DNA of 8,386 nt, taken from contig JAQTVS010000110.1 of NCBI GenBank assembly GCA_028706735.1, positions 1 through 8,386 on the forward strand, read 5' to 3'. A program made the translations under genes and the position numbers. A model generated the notes under the pieces. That model did not search any database and had not been told where the DNA came from. It was given only the letters and a program-made list of their open reading frames with translations. Shown here piece by piece: positions 1 through 5,690 of this stretch (positions within the stretch are counted from its first letter, which is position 1; every line of letters starts with the position of its first letter). This stretch comes from Thiomonas sp. Its GTDB lineage: Bacteria; Pseudomonadota; Gammaproteobacteria; Burkholderiales; Burkholderiaceae_C.

Positions 1-1227
1 GTAGTAATTGATGGCGTTGGGCAGGGTGGACGGCAGCCCGGTCACGGCCAGCAGGTTTTGCACAGCGCGCGCACGCGCTGTTGGATCCGGGTATTGCGAG
101 GCCAGCATGCCGTTGAGCAGGGTGGACAGGCTCACGCCGGACGGAATGGTTTGCAGGCCGGCCAGGAAGGTCGAGGGACCGCGGTTCCAGTTCATGCGCA
201 GACTGAGACGCTGGATTTGCTGCGAGGCATGGATGTCCCACCCCGTGCCGAAGAAGCGCCGCTCGACCACGCCGCCGAGCCGGGTGAACAGGTTGGGGCG
301 CCAGTTGGCCTGCACGCCGTAAATGCTGTGTCCCAGGCTGGCGTAGGACGTGGAGTAATGCTCATAGCCGCCGATGAGGCCGGCCTCGAAATGCGGCGTG
401 AACGCATACAGGCCGCGGGCCCGCACGATCTCGTCGCGCACAGTGAGCGATCCGCTCGTGGTGTAAACCGTTTCTTCCTGCCGGGCGTCCAGTCCCCAGC
501 CAAATGGCGTGGGGCGCCGGTCCAGCCGGACTGACTGCAGGCCATAGCGTCCATTGCTGAGCGCCTGGCCCGTCTGGTTGCCGCTGATCTGCGTCCAGAT
601 GTTGTCGCTGCGCGCCCGCAGACGCAGGTTGTCGTTGAAGCGATGATCGATATAGGGGCTGACGCGATACTGTGTCGTGGTGTAGGTTGCCGTGCTGGTC
701 GACTGGGTCGGGATGGTGAGCAGGGCATTTTGCTGCGAGGTGATGCCGGCGTCGAAATACAGCCACTGATCCACCAGCCGGGCGCTCAAGCCCAACACGC
801 CAGACGGCAGCACCGTATTGCTGTAGGAACTCCTGGCGTAATACTGGCCGTTGAGCGCAAAGTTGCCGAAGGTGCGCAGATCCGGGCCTTCGGTCTGAAA
901 GGCGATGCCTGGCGTGATGCTGACGATGGTGTCCGACTTGGCAGGCGTGGCGGTGCCGAAATAGGCATTGCTGGTCTGCACCACGGACATGCCCAGGGAG
1001 GGCTGGACAAAATTGCCGCGCGGCACAATCGGGGCGCTAGCCCCCGCCAGAGGCGCGAGAAGTCCGCCCTGCGTGTTGCCGCCGTCGATTTGCTGCGGCA
1101 GGCCCACTCCTCCGGGAACCGTGGTGTTGAGTCCCGGGATGGTTTGCCCATAAGCCGCTCCCGCCTGCAACAGGCAAACAGCCAGCGGGGTGAGTGCGAA
1201 CAGTACTGCGCGGCTTGTGGTTTGCAT
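1..1227 (-). CDS. Outer-membrane beta-barrel protein of an exopolysaccharide (PEP-CTERM/Eps-type) system, 3' end missing
   Basis: An open frame of 409 codons runs from the ATG at 1227 to the left edge without a stop, so the C-terminus lies outside the window. An in-frame TGA 16 codons upstream makes this ATG the first possible one; no clear Shine-Dalgarno precedes it. Residues 1-27 form a Sec signal peptide (SRAVLFALTPLAVCLLQAG core, probable cleavage at AYG|Q), followed by a Gly/Pro-rich linker to about residue 70. The rest alternates short polar and aromatic strands with Asn/Ser/Thr-rich turns (for example FGNFALNGQYYARSSY and FEAGLIGGYEHYST), typical of a large outer-membrane barrel. The upstream neighbour is a polysaccharide export lipoprotein. 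That pairing recalls the outer-membrane proteins of PEP-CTERM/EpsL-type loci (about 400-500 residues), which probably help polymer cross the outer membrane. The barrel is well supported; the family is an inference from composition and context. Confidence 0.75.
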   Translation of the reverse strand, partial: MQTTSRAVLFALTPLAVCLLQAGAAYGQTIPGLNTTVPGGVGLPQQIDGGNTQGGLLAPLAGASAPIVPRGNFVQPSLGMSVVQTSNAYFGTATPAKSDTIVSITPGIAFQTEGPDLRTFGNFALNGQYYARSSYSNTVLPSGVLGLSARLVDQWLYFDAGITSQQNALLTIPTQSTSTATYTTTQYRVSPYIDHRFNDNLRLRARSDNIWTQISGNQTGQALSNGRYGLQSVRLDRRPTPFGWGLDARQEETVYTTSGSLTVRDEIVRARGLYAFTPHFEAGLIGGYEHYSTSYASLGHSIYGVQANWRPNLFTRLGGVVERRFFGTGWDIHASQQIQRLSLRMNWNRGPSTFLAGLQTIPSGVSLSTLLNGMLASQYPDPTARARAVQNLLAVTGLPSTLPNAINYY

Positions 1228-1282
1228 GGCGGATGTGGGGTCAAGTGGTGAAGGCGGGCTTGGCGGATTTGTTCACACCCTC

Positions 1283-1330
1283 ATGAGAAAACGCCGGGCC
1301 GCCCCAAGTTTTCTCATCCCCCTCGGGGGG
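1283..1330. repeat. Inverted repeat plus C/G hairpin between the export lipoprotein and the barrel gene
   Basis: ATGAGAAAAC at 1283-1292 is perfectly complementary to GTTTTCTCAT at 1308-1317 across a 15-nt GC-rich loop. It is followed directly by CCCCCTCGGGGG (1318-1329), a second compact hairpin. The element fills much of the 136-bp gap between two minus-strand genes. It may be a dispersed intergenic palindrome (REP-like), an mRNA-processing structure or an attenuator; there is no U-tract of the kind a standard terminator needs. Confidence 0.5.
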
Positions 1331-1363
1331 CCTGACGTGAACGCGGCAGGTCTGGGGGCGCTC

Positions 1364-1981
1364 TCAGAACATGCTTTGCGGAATGATGATGACGTCGCCG
1401 GGTTCGACCGGAACATTCGCCGACATCTGGCCGCGCTTGAGCAGGTCGCCGAGCTTGATGCTGTAGGTCTTGCCGTGGCGCTCAAGAATGGCCGCATTGC
1501 CGTCGGCAAATTCGGTCAGCCCACCGGCCGCGATCATCACATCGAGCAGAGTCATGTTTTCGCGGTACGGAATGGCAATCGGGCGCACGGCCTGCCCGAC
1601 AATGCGGATCTGCTGGTTGTACGGGCCATGAAAGCCGGTCACGACGACGGAAACCACCGGGTCACGGACATATTTTGACAGGCGCGCCTCGATTTCCTTG
1701 GCAATGTTGCCTGGCGTCTGCCCGGCTGCCTGGACATCCGGGGCCAGCGGAGTGGAGATTTTCCCGTCCGGACGCACCTGGATCGACATGGAAAGATCCG
1801 GGTTGCGCCAGACGTTGATGTTGAGCGTGTCGCCCGCTCCAACTTTATAGTGATAGGCGGTCTGGTTGATCTTGTCCGGCGCGGGCGGGTAGTTGTTGGC
1901 AGCGCAGGCGCCCAGCAGCAGCGCCGCGAAAGATGCCACGGCCAGGCGCCAGAAACTAAAACGGGAATTGCGGATAGACAT
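1364..1981 (-). CDS. Polysaccharide export lipoprotein, Wza/KpsD type (Poly_export + SLBB)
   Basis: This 205-residue protein starts at the ATG at 1981, with GAGGT 6 nt upstream. Translation could be read further upstream to 2287, but that stretch is non-coding in character and overlaps the rhodanese gene. Residues 1-26 form a lipoprotein signal with lipobox LLGAC (Cys26), so the product should be anchored in the outer membrane. Residues 43-117 (YHYKVGAGDTLNINVW ... RDPVVSVVVTG) are a Poly_export domain. Residues 123-203 (QIRIVGQAVRP ... VEPGDVIIIPQS) are an SLBB-like domain. The family forms the periplasm/outer-membrane exit conduit for exopolysaccharide or capsule. The protein is much shorter than E. 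coli Wza (about 380 residues) and lacks its C-terminal region; this short form is common in PEP-CTERM/exosortase-linked Eps loci. The following gene encodes an outer-membrane barrel, which may supply the outer pore. Confidence 0.9.
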   Translation of the reverse strand: MSIRNSRFSFWRLAVASFAALLLGACAANNYPPAPDKINQTAYHYKVGAGDTLNINVWRNPDLSMSIQVRPDGKISTPLAPDVQAAGQTPGNIAKEIEARLSKYVRDPVVSVVVTGFHGPYNQQIRIVGQAVRPIAIPYRENMTLLDVMIAAGGLTEFADGNAAILERHGKTYSIKLGDLLKRGQMSANVPVEPGDVIIIPQSMF

Positions 1982-1986
1982 GCTTG

Positions 1987-1991
1987 ACCTC
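1987..1991 (-). promoter_or_regulatory. Ribosome binding site of the polysaccharide export gene
   Basis: GAGGT on the minus strand lies five to six bases before the ATG at 1981. It fixes this start in preference to any longer upstream reading. Confidence 0.65.
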
Positions 1992-2088
1992 AGAGATGTC
2001 GATGGAGGAATGAAACAACCGCCAGATTGTGAAAGGCCAGTGTAGGTGGCACAAGCCCTTATTTGATTGGGTTTCGCGCCTGACCGCC

Positions 2089-2104
2089 TGTGAAATATCT
2101 CACG
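2089..2104. promoter_or_regulatory. CRP/FNR-family-like operator upstream of the export gene
   Basis: TGTGA-AATATC-TCACG matches the CRP-type consensus TGTGA-N6-TCACA at all but the last base. It lies about 108 bp upstream of the export lipoprotein start, in a 263-bp intergenic space, which is a plausible activator position. The match is seen in the sequence. That a CRP, Vfr or Clp-like regulator uses it is inference. Confidence 0.4.
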
Positions 2105-2189
2105 GCTTTTTCGGTGATGACTGTGCAGACTCCCATTTTGTTGCCAAGATTGCGGATTTCCCGCCTGAATGCGGGGGGTCAAACGACAA

Positions 2190-2208
2190 CGCCCGGGAGG
2201 CCCGGGCG
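2190..2208 (-). terminator. Hairpin terminator candidate after the rhodanese gene
   Basis: CGCCCGGG and CCCGGGCG form a perfect 8-bp stem around a 3-nt loop, 37 bp past the rhodanese stop. On the minus strand it is followed by TTGTCGTTTG, an interrupted T-run. A second hairpin lies between it and the stop. Together they probably end the sulfur-gene transcript and insulate the export genes. The weak T-run limits confidence. Confidence 0.5.
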
Positions 2209-2219
2209 CTGAAGGTGCT

Positions 2220-2233
2220 GCCGCCGAGGCGGC
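2220..2233 (-). repeat. GC-rich hairpin directly after the rhodanese stop
   Basis: GCCGCC and GGCGGC are perfectly complementary around a 2-nt centre. The hairpin begins 11 bp after the TAA of the rhodanese gene. With the hairpin at 2190-2208 it makes a tandem 3' structure that could terminate transcription or protect the mRNA end. Confidence 0.45.
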
Positions 2234-2244
2234 GTCAAAGCGAT

Positions 2245-3231
2245 TTACTGCGGCAGGCCGACAGTCGGGTTGCCCAGGTTGGTCCACTCGATCATCGAGC
2301 CGGTGTAGAGCTTGGAGTTTTTGTTGCCCAGGATTTCGTGGCTCACAAACCAGGCGCCAGAGGCAAGATGGCCGGTGTTGCAGTACGTCACCGTCTGTGC
2401 GTCGGGCTGGATGTTGAACTCGGCGTAGATCTTTTTGTAGTCGTCGGCGCTCATGAATTCATGCGCGGCGCCAACCGGCTTGACAATGGCGTCAGTCGGG
2501 AAGGAACGCGCGCCCGGCAGGTGGCCACCGGTCTTGTTGATGGGCTTCTTGACGATGCCGAGAAACTGCGCGGTGGGGCGCGCATCGATGAACTGATCCT
2601 TGCCGCCTTGCAGGCCTTCCTTGACTTGCTGCATCGTGGCCAGAATGGCCTTGTCTTCCGCGCCAGCGGCCCAGTTGCCCTTGGCCGGGGTCACTTTCTC
2701 GGTGGAGACGGGAAAGCCAGCCTGAATCCAGGCGTTGACGCCGCCATTGAGGATGGCGATCTTGTCGCGCGGCTCGCCGAAGTAGCGCAGCTGGAAGTAC
2801 AGGCGGGTGGCCATGTCCATGGAGTCGACGCTCTCGCCCGTCGGCACGATCACGATGGGCTTGTCGGTCTTGTTCACACCGGAGTCGTCCATGACCTTGG
2901 TGAAGTACTCGGCCGTGGGCAGCTGGGCCTTGATCTTCACGCCGTCGACCGTGCGCTCTTCGCGGATCTTGCCGAAATCCACAGGGATTGCTCCCGCGAT
3001 GTGTCCTCCAGTCTTGGCCAAGGTCTTGACCTTGGTCTTGGCGTCCACGTCGAACTTGGGCGCTTCGGTGAAGGTCTTCGGATCATCACGGATGTCGATG
3101 ATGGTGACCGCGTTCTTGTTGGCGTTGAGCCATTGGGGCGTGACCAGCGGACCGGGCAGTGTCGCCGCTCCGGCAGTTTGCGCAGCGGCTACAGCGATGA
3201 CGCTCATGCCGATCAGGTGTTTCAGTTTCAT
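2245..3231 (-). CDS. Periplasmic two-domain rhodanese (sulfurtransferase)
   Basis: The 328-residue product starts at the ATG at 3231, with GAGGAG 6 nt upstream. Residues 1-22 are a Sec signal peptide ending TAGA|A, which places the enzyme in the periplasm. The N-terminal rhodanese domain (about 28-178) has the expected IIDIRD, GGHIAGAIPVDF and LNGGVNAWIQAGFPV blocks. Its active-site loop position reads VPTGESVDS with no cysteine, so this half is structural. The C-terminal domain (about 195-325) has FIDARP, GGHLPGARSFP and the catalytic loop CNTGHLA, with Cys284 as the only cysteine in the protein. This is the standard layout of thiosulfate sulfurtransferases, which carry sulfane sulfur on that cysteine. 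The natural donor and acceptor cannot be read from the sequence; the neighbours suggest thiosulfate or persulfides. It lies 65 bp downstream of the DUF6969-like gene and is probably co-transcribed with it. Confidence 0.93.
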   Translation of the reverse strand: MKLKHLIGMSVIAVAAAQTAGAATLPGPLVTPQWLNANKNAVTIIDIRDDPKTFTEAPKFDVDAKTKVKTLAKTGGHIAGAIPVDFGKIREERTVDGVKIKAQLPTAEYFTKVMDDSGVNKTDKPIVIVPTGESVDSMDMATRLYFQLRYFGEPRDKIAILNGGVNAWIQAGFPVSTEKVTPAKGNWAAGAEDKAILATMQQVKEGLQGGKDQFIDARPTAQFLGIVKKPINKTGGHLPGARSFPTDAIVKPVGAAHEFMSADDYKKIYAEFNIQPDAQTVTYCNTGHLASGAWFVSHEILGNKNSKLYTGSMIEWTNLGNPTVGLPQ

Positions 3232-3236
3232 GTTGG

Positions 3237-3242
3237 CTCCTC
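3237..3242 (-). promoter_or_regulatory. Ribosome binding site of the rhodanese gene
   Basis: GAGGAG on the minus strand lies about 5 nt before the ATG at 3231. It is the strongest Shine-Dalgarno sequence in this gene block. Confidence 0.75.
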
Positions 3243-3268
3243 GTTTGGATTAGTGGAACTGCATTTCA

Positions 3269-3284
3269 GGGCGTGTACCCGCCC
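3269..3284 (-). repeat. Small intercistronic hairpin before the rhodanese gene
   Basis: GGGCG and CGCCC pair around a 6-nt loop in the 65-bp gap between the DUF6969-like gene and the rhodanese gene. It is too weak and lacks a T-tract, so it is unlikely to be a full terminator. It may modulate mRNA stability between the two genes. Confidence 0.3.
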
Positions 3285-3296
3285 GGCTCTACCTAC

Positions 3297-4058
3297 TTAG
3301 GGCGCACCTGCGCCCAACTCCTCCAACGCAAAAATCTGCGTCGAAAAATCAATACGGCACTGGCTGAGGATGTGCGTGCGCCGGTCTTCAAGCAACTGGG
3401 TGCGCCCGCGAGCCAGCAGCGCCTTGACGCGCGCGTCGCGCATGTGGGCGACAAGATCAATCTGCGGGCGAAAAAAAGCGAACACGGCATCCAGCCACTG
3501 TCCGACCTTGTGCGGCTTGGCATCTTTGAGCGTGGTCTGGCGCGCCAGCGTGCAGACGCGCTCGGCATCTTCCCAGCATTCCGCCGTGACCCATTGATTG
3601 GTCGTGAACACGCGCAATGGCATGCCATGCGCATCGACCGACAAGCCCGCGATGTGGGTGTAGCGCTGGTCGGACGGGCATTCGGCACGGTCGTTGGGGG
3701 CAAAGACATGGAAGTGGCCATGCTCTGCCGACATTCTTTGGGCCGCTGCGTGGGCGTGGTAATAAAACAGAGCCCCGGTACGGCTTTTTGCATCGCGCGG
3801 CGGATAGTGCTCCCACTCGACATACGCGGCATTTCCAATGATTTCGGAGATCACTGTTTTGCCCTGGCGCAACAGCGACTGCGTGGATTCAAGCGCCTTG
3901 AGACCGCAGGTGTACAGATCGCTTCGCTCTTGTGGGGGCAGTGCGCGCAGCAGATCAGCGGTAAAGCGTCGACCTTTGGGCGCGTGGCCAGACAACAGGG
4001 AAGAGGACTGGGACATGGATGGACATGGCGCAGTGCAGAGACGGCGCCATGCGTTCAA
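3297..4058 (-). CDS. His-rich cytoplasmic protein, DUF6969-like, function unknown
   Basis: The protein has 253 residues from the ATG at 4058, or 239 from an alternative ATG at 4016 (MSQSSSLLSGH). Neither start has a clear Shine-Dalgarno sequence. The first start is only 6 nt after the stop of the Cys-repeat peptide, which suggests translational coupling. There is no signal peptide or membrane segment, so it should be cytoplasmic. The most striking part is residues 98-120, with a YYHAH block and an EHGHFHVFA block (His101, 103, 113, 115, 117), which looks like a metal or active site. It continues with IAGLSVDAHGMPLRVFTTNQWVTAECW, then a helical C-terminal third. I associate the EHGHFH pattern with DUF6969 from memory; this is not checked. 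No reaction is known to me. The tight link to the Cys-repeat peptide suggests that the two act together or share regulation. Confidence 0.8.
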   Translation of the reverse strand: MNAWRRLCTAPCPSMSQSSSLLSGHAPKGRRFTADLLRALPPQERSDLYTCGLKALESTQSLLRQGKTVISEIIGNAAYVEWEHYPPRDAKSRTGALFYYHAHAAAQRMSAEHGHFHVFAPNDRAECPSDQRYTHIAGLSVDAHGMPLRVFTTNQWVTAECWEDAERVCTLARQTTLKDAKPHKVGQWLDAVFAFFRPQIDLVAHMRDARVKALLARGRTQLLEDRRTHILSQCRIDFSTQIFALEELGAGAP

Positions 4059-4064
4059 GTCAGC

Positions 4065-4313
4065 TTATTTGGAAGGAGCGCAAGGGTTGCTGCTCTTGGA
4101 AGGAGCGCAAGGATTGCTGCTCTTCTTTTCCATTTTTTTGTCCATTTTCTTGGACGGAGCGCAAGGATTGCTCGGCGCGCAGGGGTTGCTCGACGCATGC
4201 GCAATGCCAGTGGCGGACAGGCTGGACAGGGCTTGCGGCATGGGCGCGATCACAGCGGCAGCAAGGGCCAGGGCGGGAAGAGCGTGCGAGAGTTTGATGC
4301 GGGCTTTAGCCAT
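4065..4313 (-). CDS. Small secreted SNPCAPS-repeat cysteine peptide
   Basis: The 82-residue product starts at the ATG at 4313, with AGGAG 6 nt upstream; 23 further codons upstream are open but lack a comparable site. Residues 1-40 look like a Sec signal peptide: a basic start (MAKARIK), a hydrophobic ALPALALAAAVIAP core, and AHA|SS as the likely cleavage site. The predicted mature chain of 42 residues has two SNPCAPS units, a charged linker (KKMDKKMEKK), then two tandem SSNPCAPSK units. Its four cysteines all lie in the same N-P-C-A-P-S context, with no other aromatic or bulky residues. This composition suggests a disordered, Lys-rich periplasmic carrier of thiols, metals or sulfane sulfur, or the precursor of a modified peptide. 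No DUF692-type modifying enzyme is present in the window. I do not recognise a named family. It follows the YeeE pair and precedes the DUF6969-like gene. Confidence 0.85.
   Translation of the reverse strand: MAKARIKLSHALPALALAAAVIAPMPQALSSLSATGIAHASSNPCAPSNPCAPSKKMDKKMEKKSSNPCAPSKSSNPCAPSK
4069..4122 (-). repeat. Tandem 27-bp coding repeat, two units
   Basis: The units at 4069-4095 and 4096-4122 are identical except for one base (GGG versus GGA, silent for proline or its neighbour). Each encodes the nonapeptide SSNPCAPSK. Diverged partial copies follow at about 4150-4173 and 4174-4191. The near-identity of the last two units points to recent duplication of a whole peptide unit. Confidence 0.85.
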
Positions 4314-4315
4314 AT

Positions 4316-4320
4316 GGAAC
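4316..4320 (-). promoter_or_regulatory. Ribosome binding site of the Cys-repeat peptide gene
   Basis: An AGGAG-type site on the minus strand (CATCAGGAGTTCCATATG context, about 4319-4323) precedes the ATG at 4313 by about 6 nt. It supports the 82-residue reading over the longer one. Confidence 0.6.
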
Positions 4321-4365
4321 TCCTGATGAGTGGTTGAAATGAAACATCCAGGACAACTGCTTGCG

Positions 4366-4396
4366 GCCCTGTGCGCTGTCAACGCGCATGCAGGGC
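4366..4396 (-). repeat. Hairpin between the YeeE pair and the Cys-repeat peptide gene
   Basis: GCCCTG-TGCGC (4366-4376) pairs with GCGCA-TG-CAGGGC (4384-4396), giving an 11-bp stem with a 2-nt bulge and a 7-nt loop. A second small stem, GCGCT/AGCGC, lies at 4400-4412. On the minus strand these follow the YeeE stop by 8-25 bp and have no T-tract. They may be a 3' stabiliser or partial terminator for the transporter genes, or a leader structure of the peptide gene. The loop contains TTGACA on the minus strand, but no convincing -10 hexamer follows. Confidence 0.4.
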
Positions 4397-4420
4397 CGAG
4401 CGCTGACAGCGCAGTGCAAT

Positions 4421-5026
4421 TTAGCTGTTTTGTGGTGCAAACGCGCCGGAAGACTTGTTGCTGGCCTTGCGCGCAGAGATGTTGGTTCGGGTGAGGTAGC
4501 CCACAATCACGAGCACCGCGAAGAGCAGACCCCAGACAGCCCAGGCGGGGAGATGGAGCAACTGTGGCAAGGTCAGGCCATCCGGGCCGACCTGCTTCCA
4601 GGCCCAGCCCTCGATGGAACTGAACACAGAGTTGAAGCCCAGGGTGCCGATGCCAATGCCCAGCAGAAAAATCAAGCCGTCCAGCTTGCCGGAGAACAAT
4701 GCCACGATGGACGTGCCCGGGCAGTAACCACCGACGGCCATGCCAACGCCAATCAGCACGCCGCCCAGCGAACTGCCCCAGATAAAGACCGAGGGCACAA
4801 ACATATTGTCGACGGCAATCACGCCCAGTCCTTGCAGCAGATAAAGGCCGCCGGACGACACGATAATCGCGGTGAACATGACCTTGAACACGGCCCAGTC
4901 CTTGAAGCGCAGCTGGGCGGTCAGTTTGCAGCCGCTGCCAAAACCCGCATTTTCAAGAACATAGCCGAAAATCAGGCCGAGGATGATGCCCGATACGGGG
5001 CCGGTGTATCCAAGAGGGAAGCTCAT
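4421..5026 (-). CDS. YeeE/YedE family sulfur transporter, second half
   Basis: The 201-residue membrane protein starts at the ATG at 5026. This ATG overlaps the TGA of the preceding gene as ATGA, so translation is probably coupled; AAGGA lies 8 nt upstream. About five hydrophobic segments are visible (about 9-26, 48-70, 80-99, 115-133, 160-179). Two signature cysteine sites are present: GSGCKLTAQ (Cys33) and GGYCPGTSI (Cys102). In the characterised relative TsuA, which takes up thiosulfate, conserved pore-facing cysteines bind the substrate transiently. The two cysteines here fit that role. The C-terminal tail from about residue 181 is polar and probably cytoplasmic. With the upstream half it should form one transporter in the inner membrane. 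The substrate is inferred from family and context; selenium- or other sulfur-related substrates are known or proposed for other members. Confidence 0.88.
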   Translation of the reverse strand: MSFPLGYTGPVSGIILGLIFGYVLENAGFGSGCKLTAQLRFKDWAVFKVMFTAIIVSSGGLYLLQGLGVIAVDNMFVPSVFIWGSSLGGVLIGVGMAVGGYCPGTSIVALFSGKLDGLIFLLGIGIGTLGFNSVFSSIEGWAWKQVGPDGLTLPQLLHLPAWAVWGLLFAVLVIVGYLTRTNISARKASNKSSGAFAPQNS

Positions 5027-5532
5027 TTCCAGAGTCCTTTCGTGAGTTGGCCGAACACCGCGCCAGCAATGAAAAATCCGATCAGGAACAAGAAGCCCGC
5101 AGCGGCCAGCGTGGCGGAGCCCGAGAGTCCCATGCCGCTGGTGCACCCCAGGGCGAGACGGGCGCCGAACCCTGCTGCGATGCCCCCAATGACTGCGAGG
5201 ACGAGTCGCAGACTGCGCCCTGCTTGCGTGGGGCCGTCGATCTGCAGCTTGAAGCGGCCAGCCAGCACGCTGCCAATCAAGCCGCCGATGGCCAAGCCGA
5301 CGACTTCCCAGACGACCCAGCGATCCAGGCCGACTTCAAACAGGTTGTGCAGGTAGGTGTGGGCGGCAACGGTATTGGGATCGACCTTGCCTGCAACGAC
5401 CGCAGTCGCCAAGGTGGTTGCCCCGGTCACGCCATAACCGTTTCCGGTGACAAGAAACGTGGCCAGTAGTCCCAAACCCAGCAGAACCCCGGCAACGTAG
5501 GGATTCCAGAGTGGACGAGGTGTATTGCGCAT
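5023..5532 (-). CDS. YeeE/YedE family sulfur transporter, first half
   Basis: The 169-residue membrane protein starts at the ATG at 5532, with GGAGGA about 9 nt upstream. An in-frame ATG 26 codons earlier lacks a good site and would add a polar tail. Hydrophobic segments lie at about 12-30, 73-93, 109-125 and 140-160. The hallmark is ARLALGCTSGMGLSG, with Cys130 as its only cysteine. Many YeeE/YedE proteins carry both halves in one chain of about 330-400 residues. Here they are separate genes with a 4-bp overlap and supply one and two signature cysteines, respectively. This is the first gene of the leftward sulfur block and is divergent from the sulfide:quinone reductase gene. Confidence 0.88.
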   Translation of the reverse strand: MRNTPRPLWNPYVAGVLLGLGLLATFLVTGNGYGVTGATTLATAVVAGKVDPNTVAAHTYLHNLFEVGLDRWVVWEVVGLAIGGLIGSVLAGRFKLQIDGPTQAGRSLRLVLAVIGGIAAGFGARLALGCTSGMGLSGSATLAAAGFLFLIGFFIAGAVFGQLTKGLWK

Positions 5533-5583
5533 GAGTAGGCTTCCTCCAGGGTGATGCGGCGACATCTGTGTGTGCTGCCGCGT

Positions 5584-5601
5584 GCTGATCGACCGATCAG
5601 C
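5584..5601. promoter_or_regulatory. Perfect palindrome, candidate operator for the leftward sulfur genes
   Basis: GCTGATCG-AC-CGATCAGC is a perfect 8-bp inverted repeat with a 2-bp centre, 51 bp upstream of the first YeeE half. On the minus strand a TATACT hexamer (5615-5620) lies just upstream, so the palindrome would sit just downstream of the start of transcription, a repressor-like position. No good -35 was found for that hexamer. Confidence 0.35.
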
Positions 5602-5690
5602 TTGTCTCAAATCAAGTATAGGAAAGATTTCACGATGCTTCCGGGAGTATTAGGGTTTTTCCAGACTAGGACAAACACCGATGCGGACCC

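Noticed and set aside
1982..2287. Upstream extension of the polysaccharide export protein
   Set aside because: It would place over 100 residues before a clear lipoprotein signal peptide and would overlap the end of the rhodanese gene; a good ribosome site marks the ATG at 1981.
2029..3300. Long plus-strand open frame (423 codons) opposite the rhodanese gene
   Set aside because: It is the antisense shadow of a clear rhodanese gene in GC-rich DNA; its translation shows no recognisable domain and it lacks a ribosome site.
4069..4191. CRISPR-like repeat array
   Set aside because: The repeats are directly adjacent, in frame and coding, with no spacers and no cas genes.
4065..4313. Bufferin/methanobactin-type precursor assignment for the Cys peptide
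   Set aside because: The core motif differs and no DUF692-type (MNIO) enzyme or partner is visible in the window, so a named RiPP class is not supported.
4361..5356. Plus-strand open frame (331 codons) opposite the YeeE genes
   Set aside because: It has low-complexity polar composition and spans both real genes and the gap between them; no start signal.
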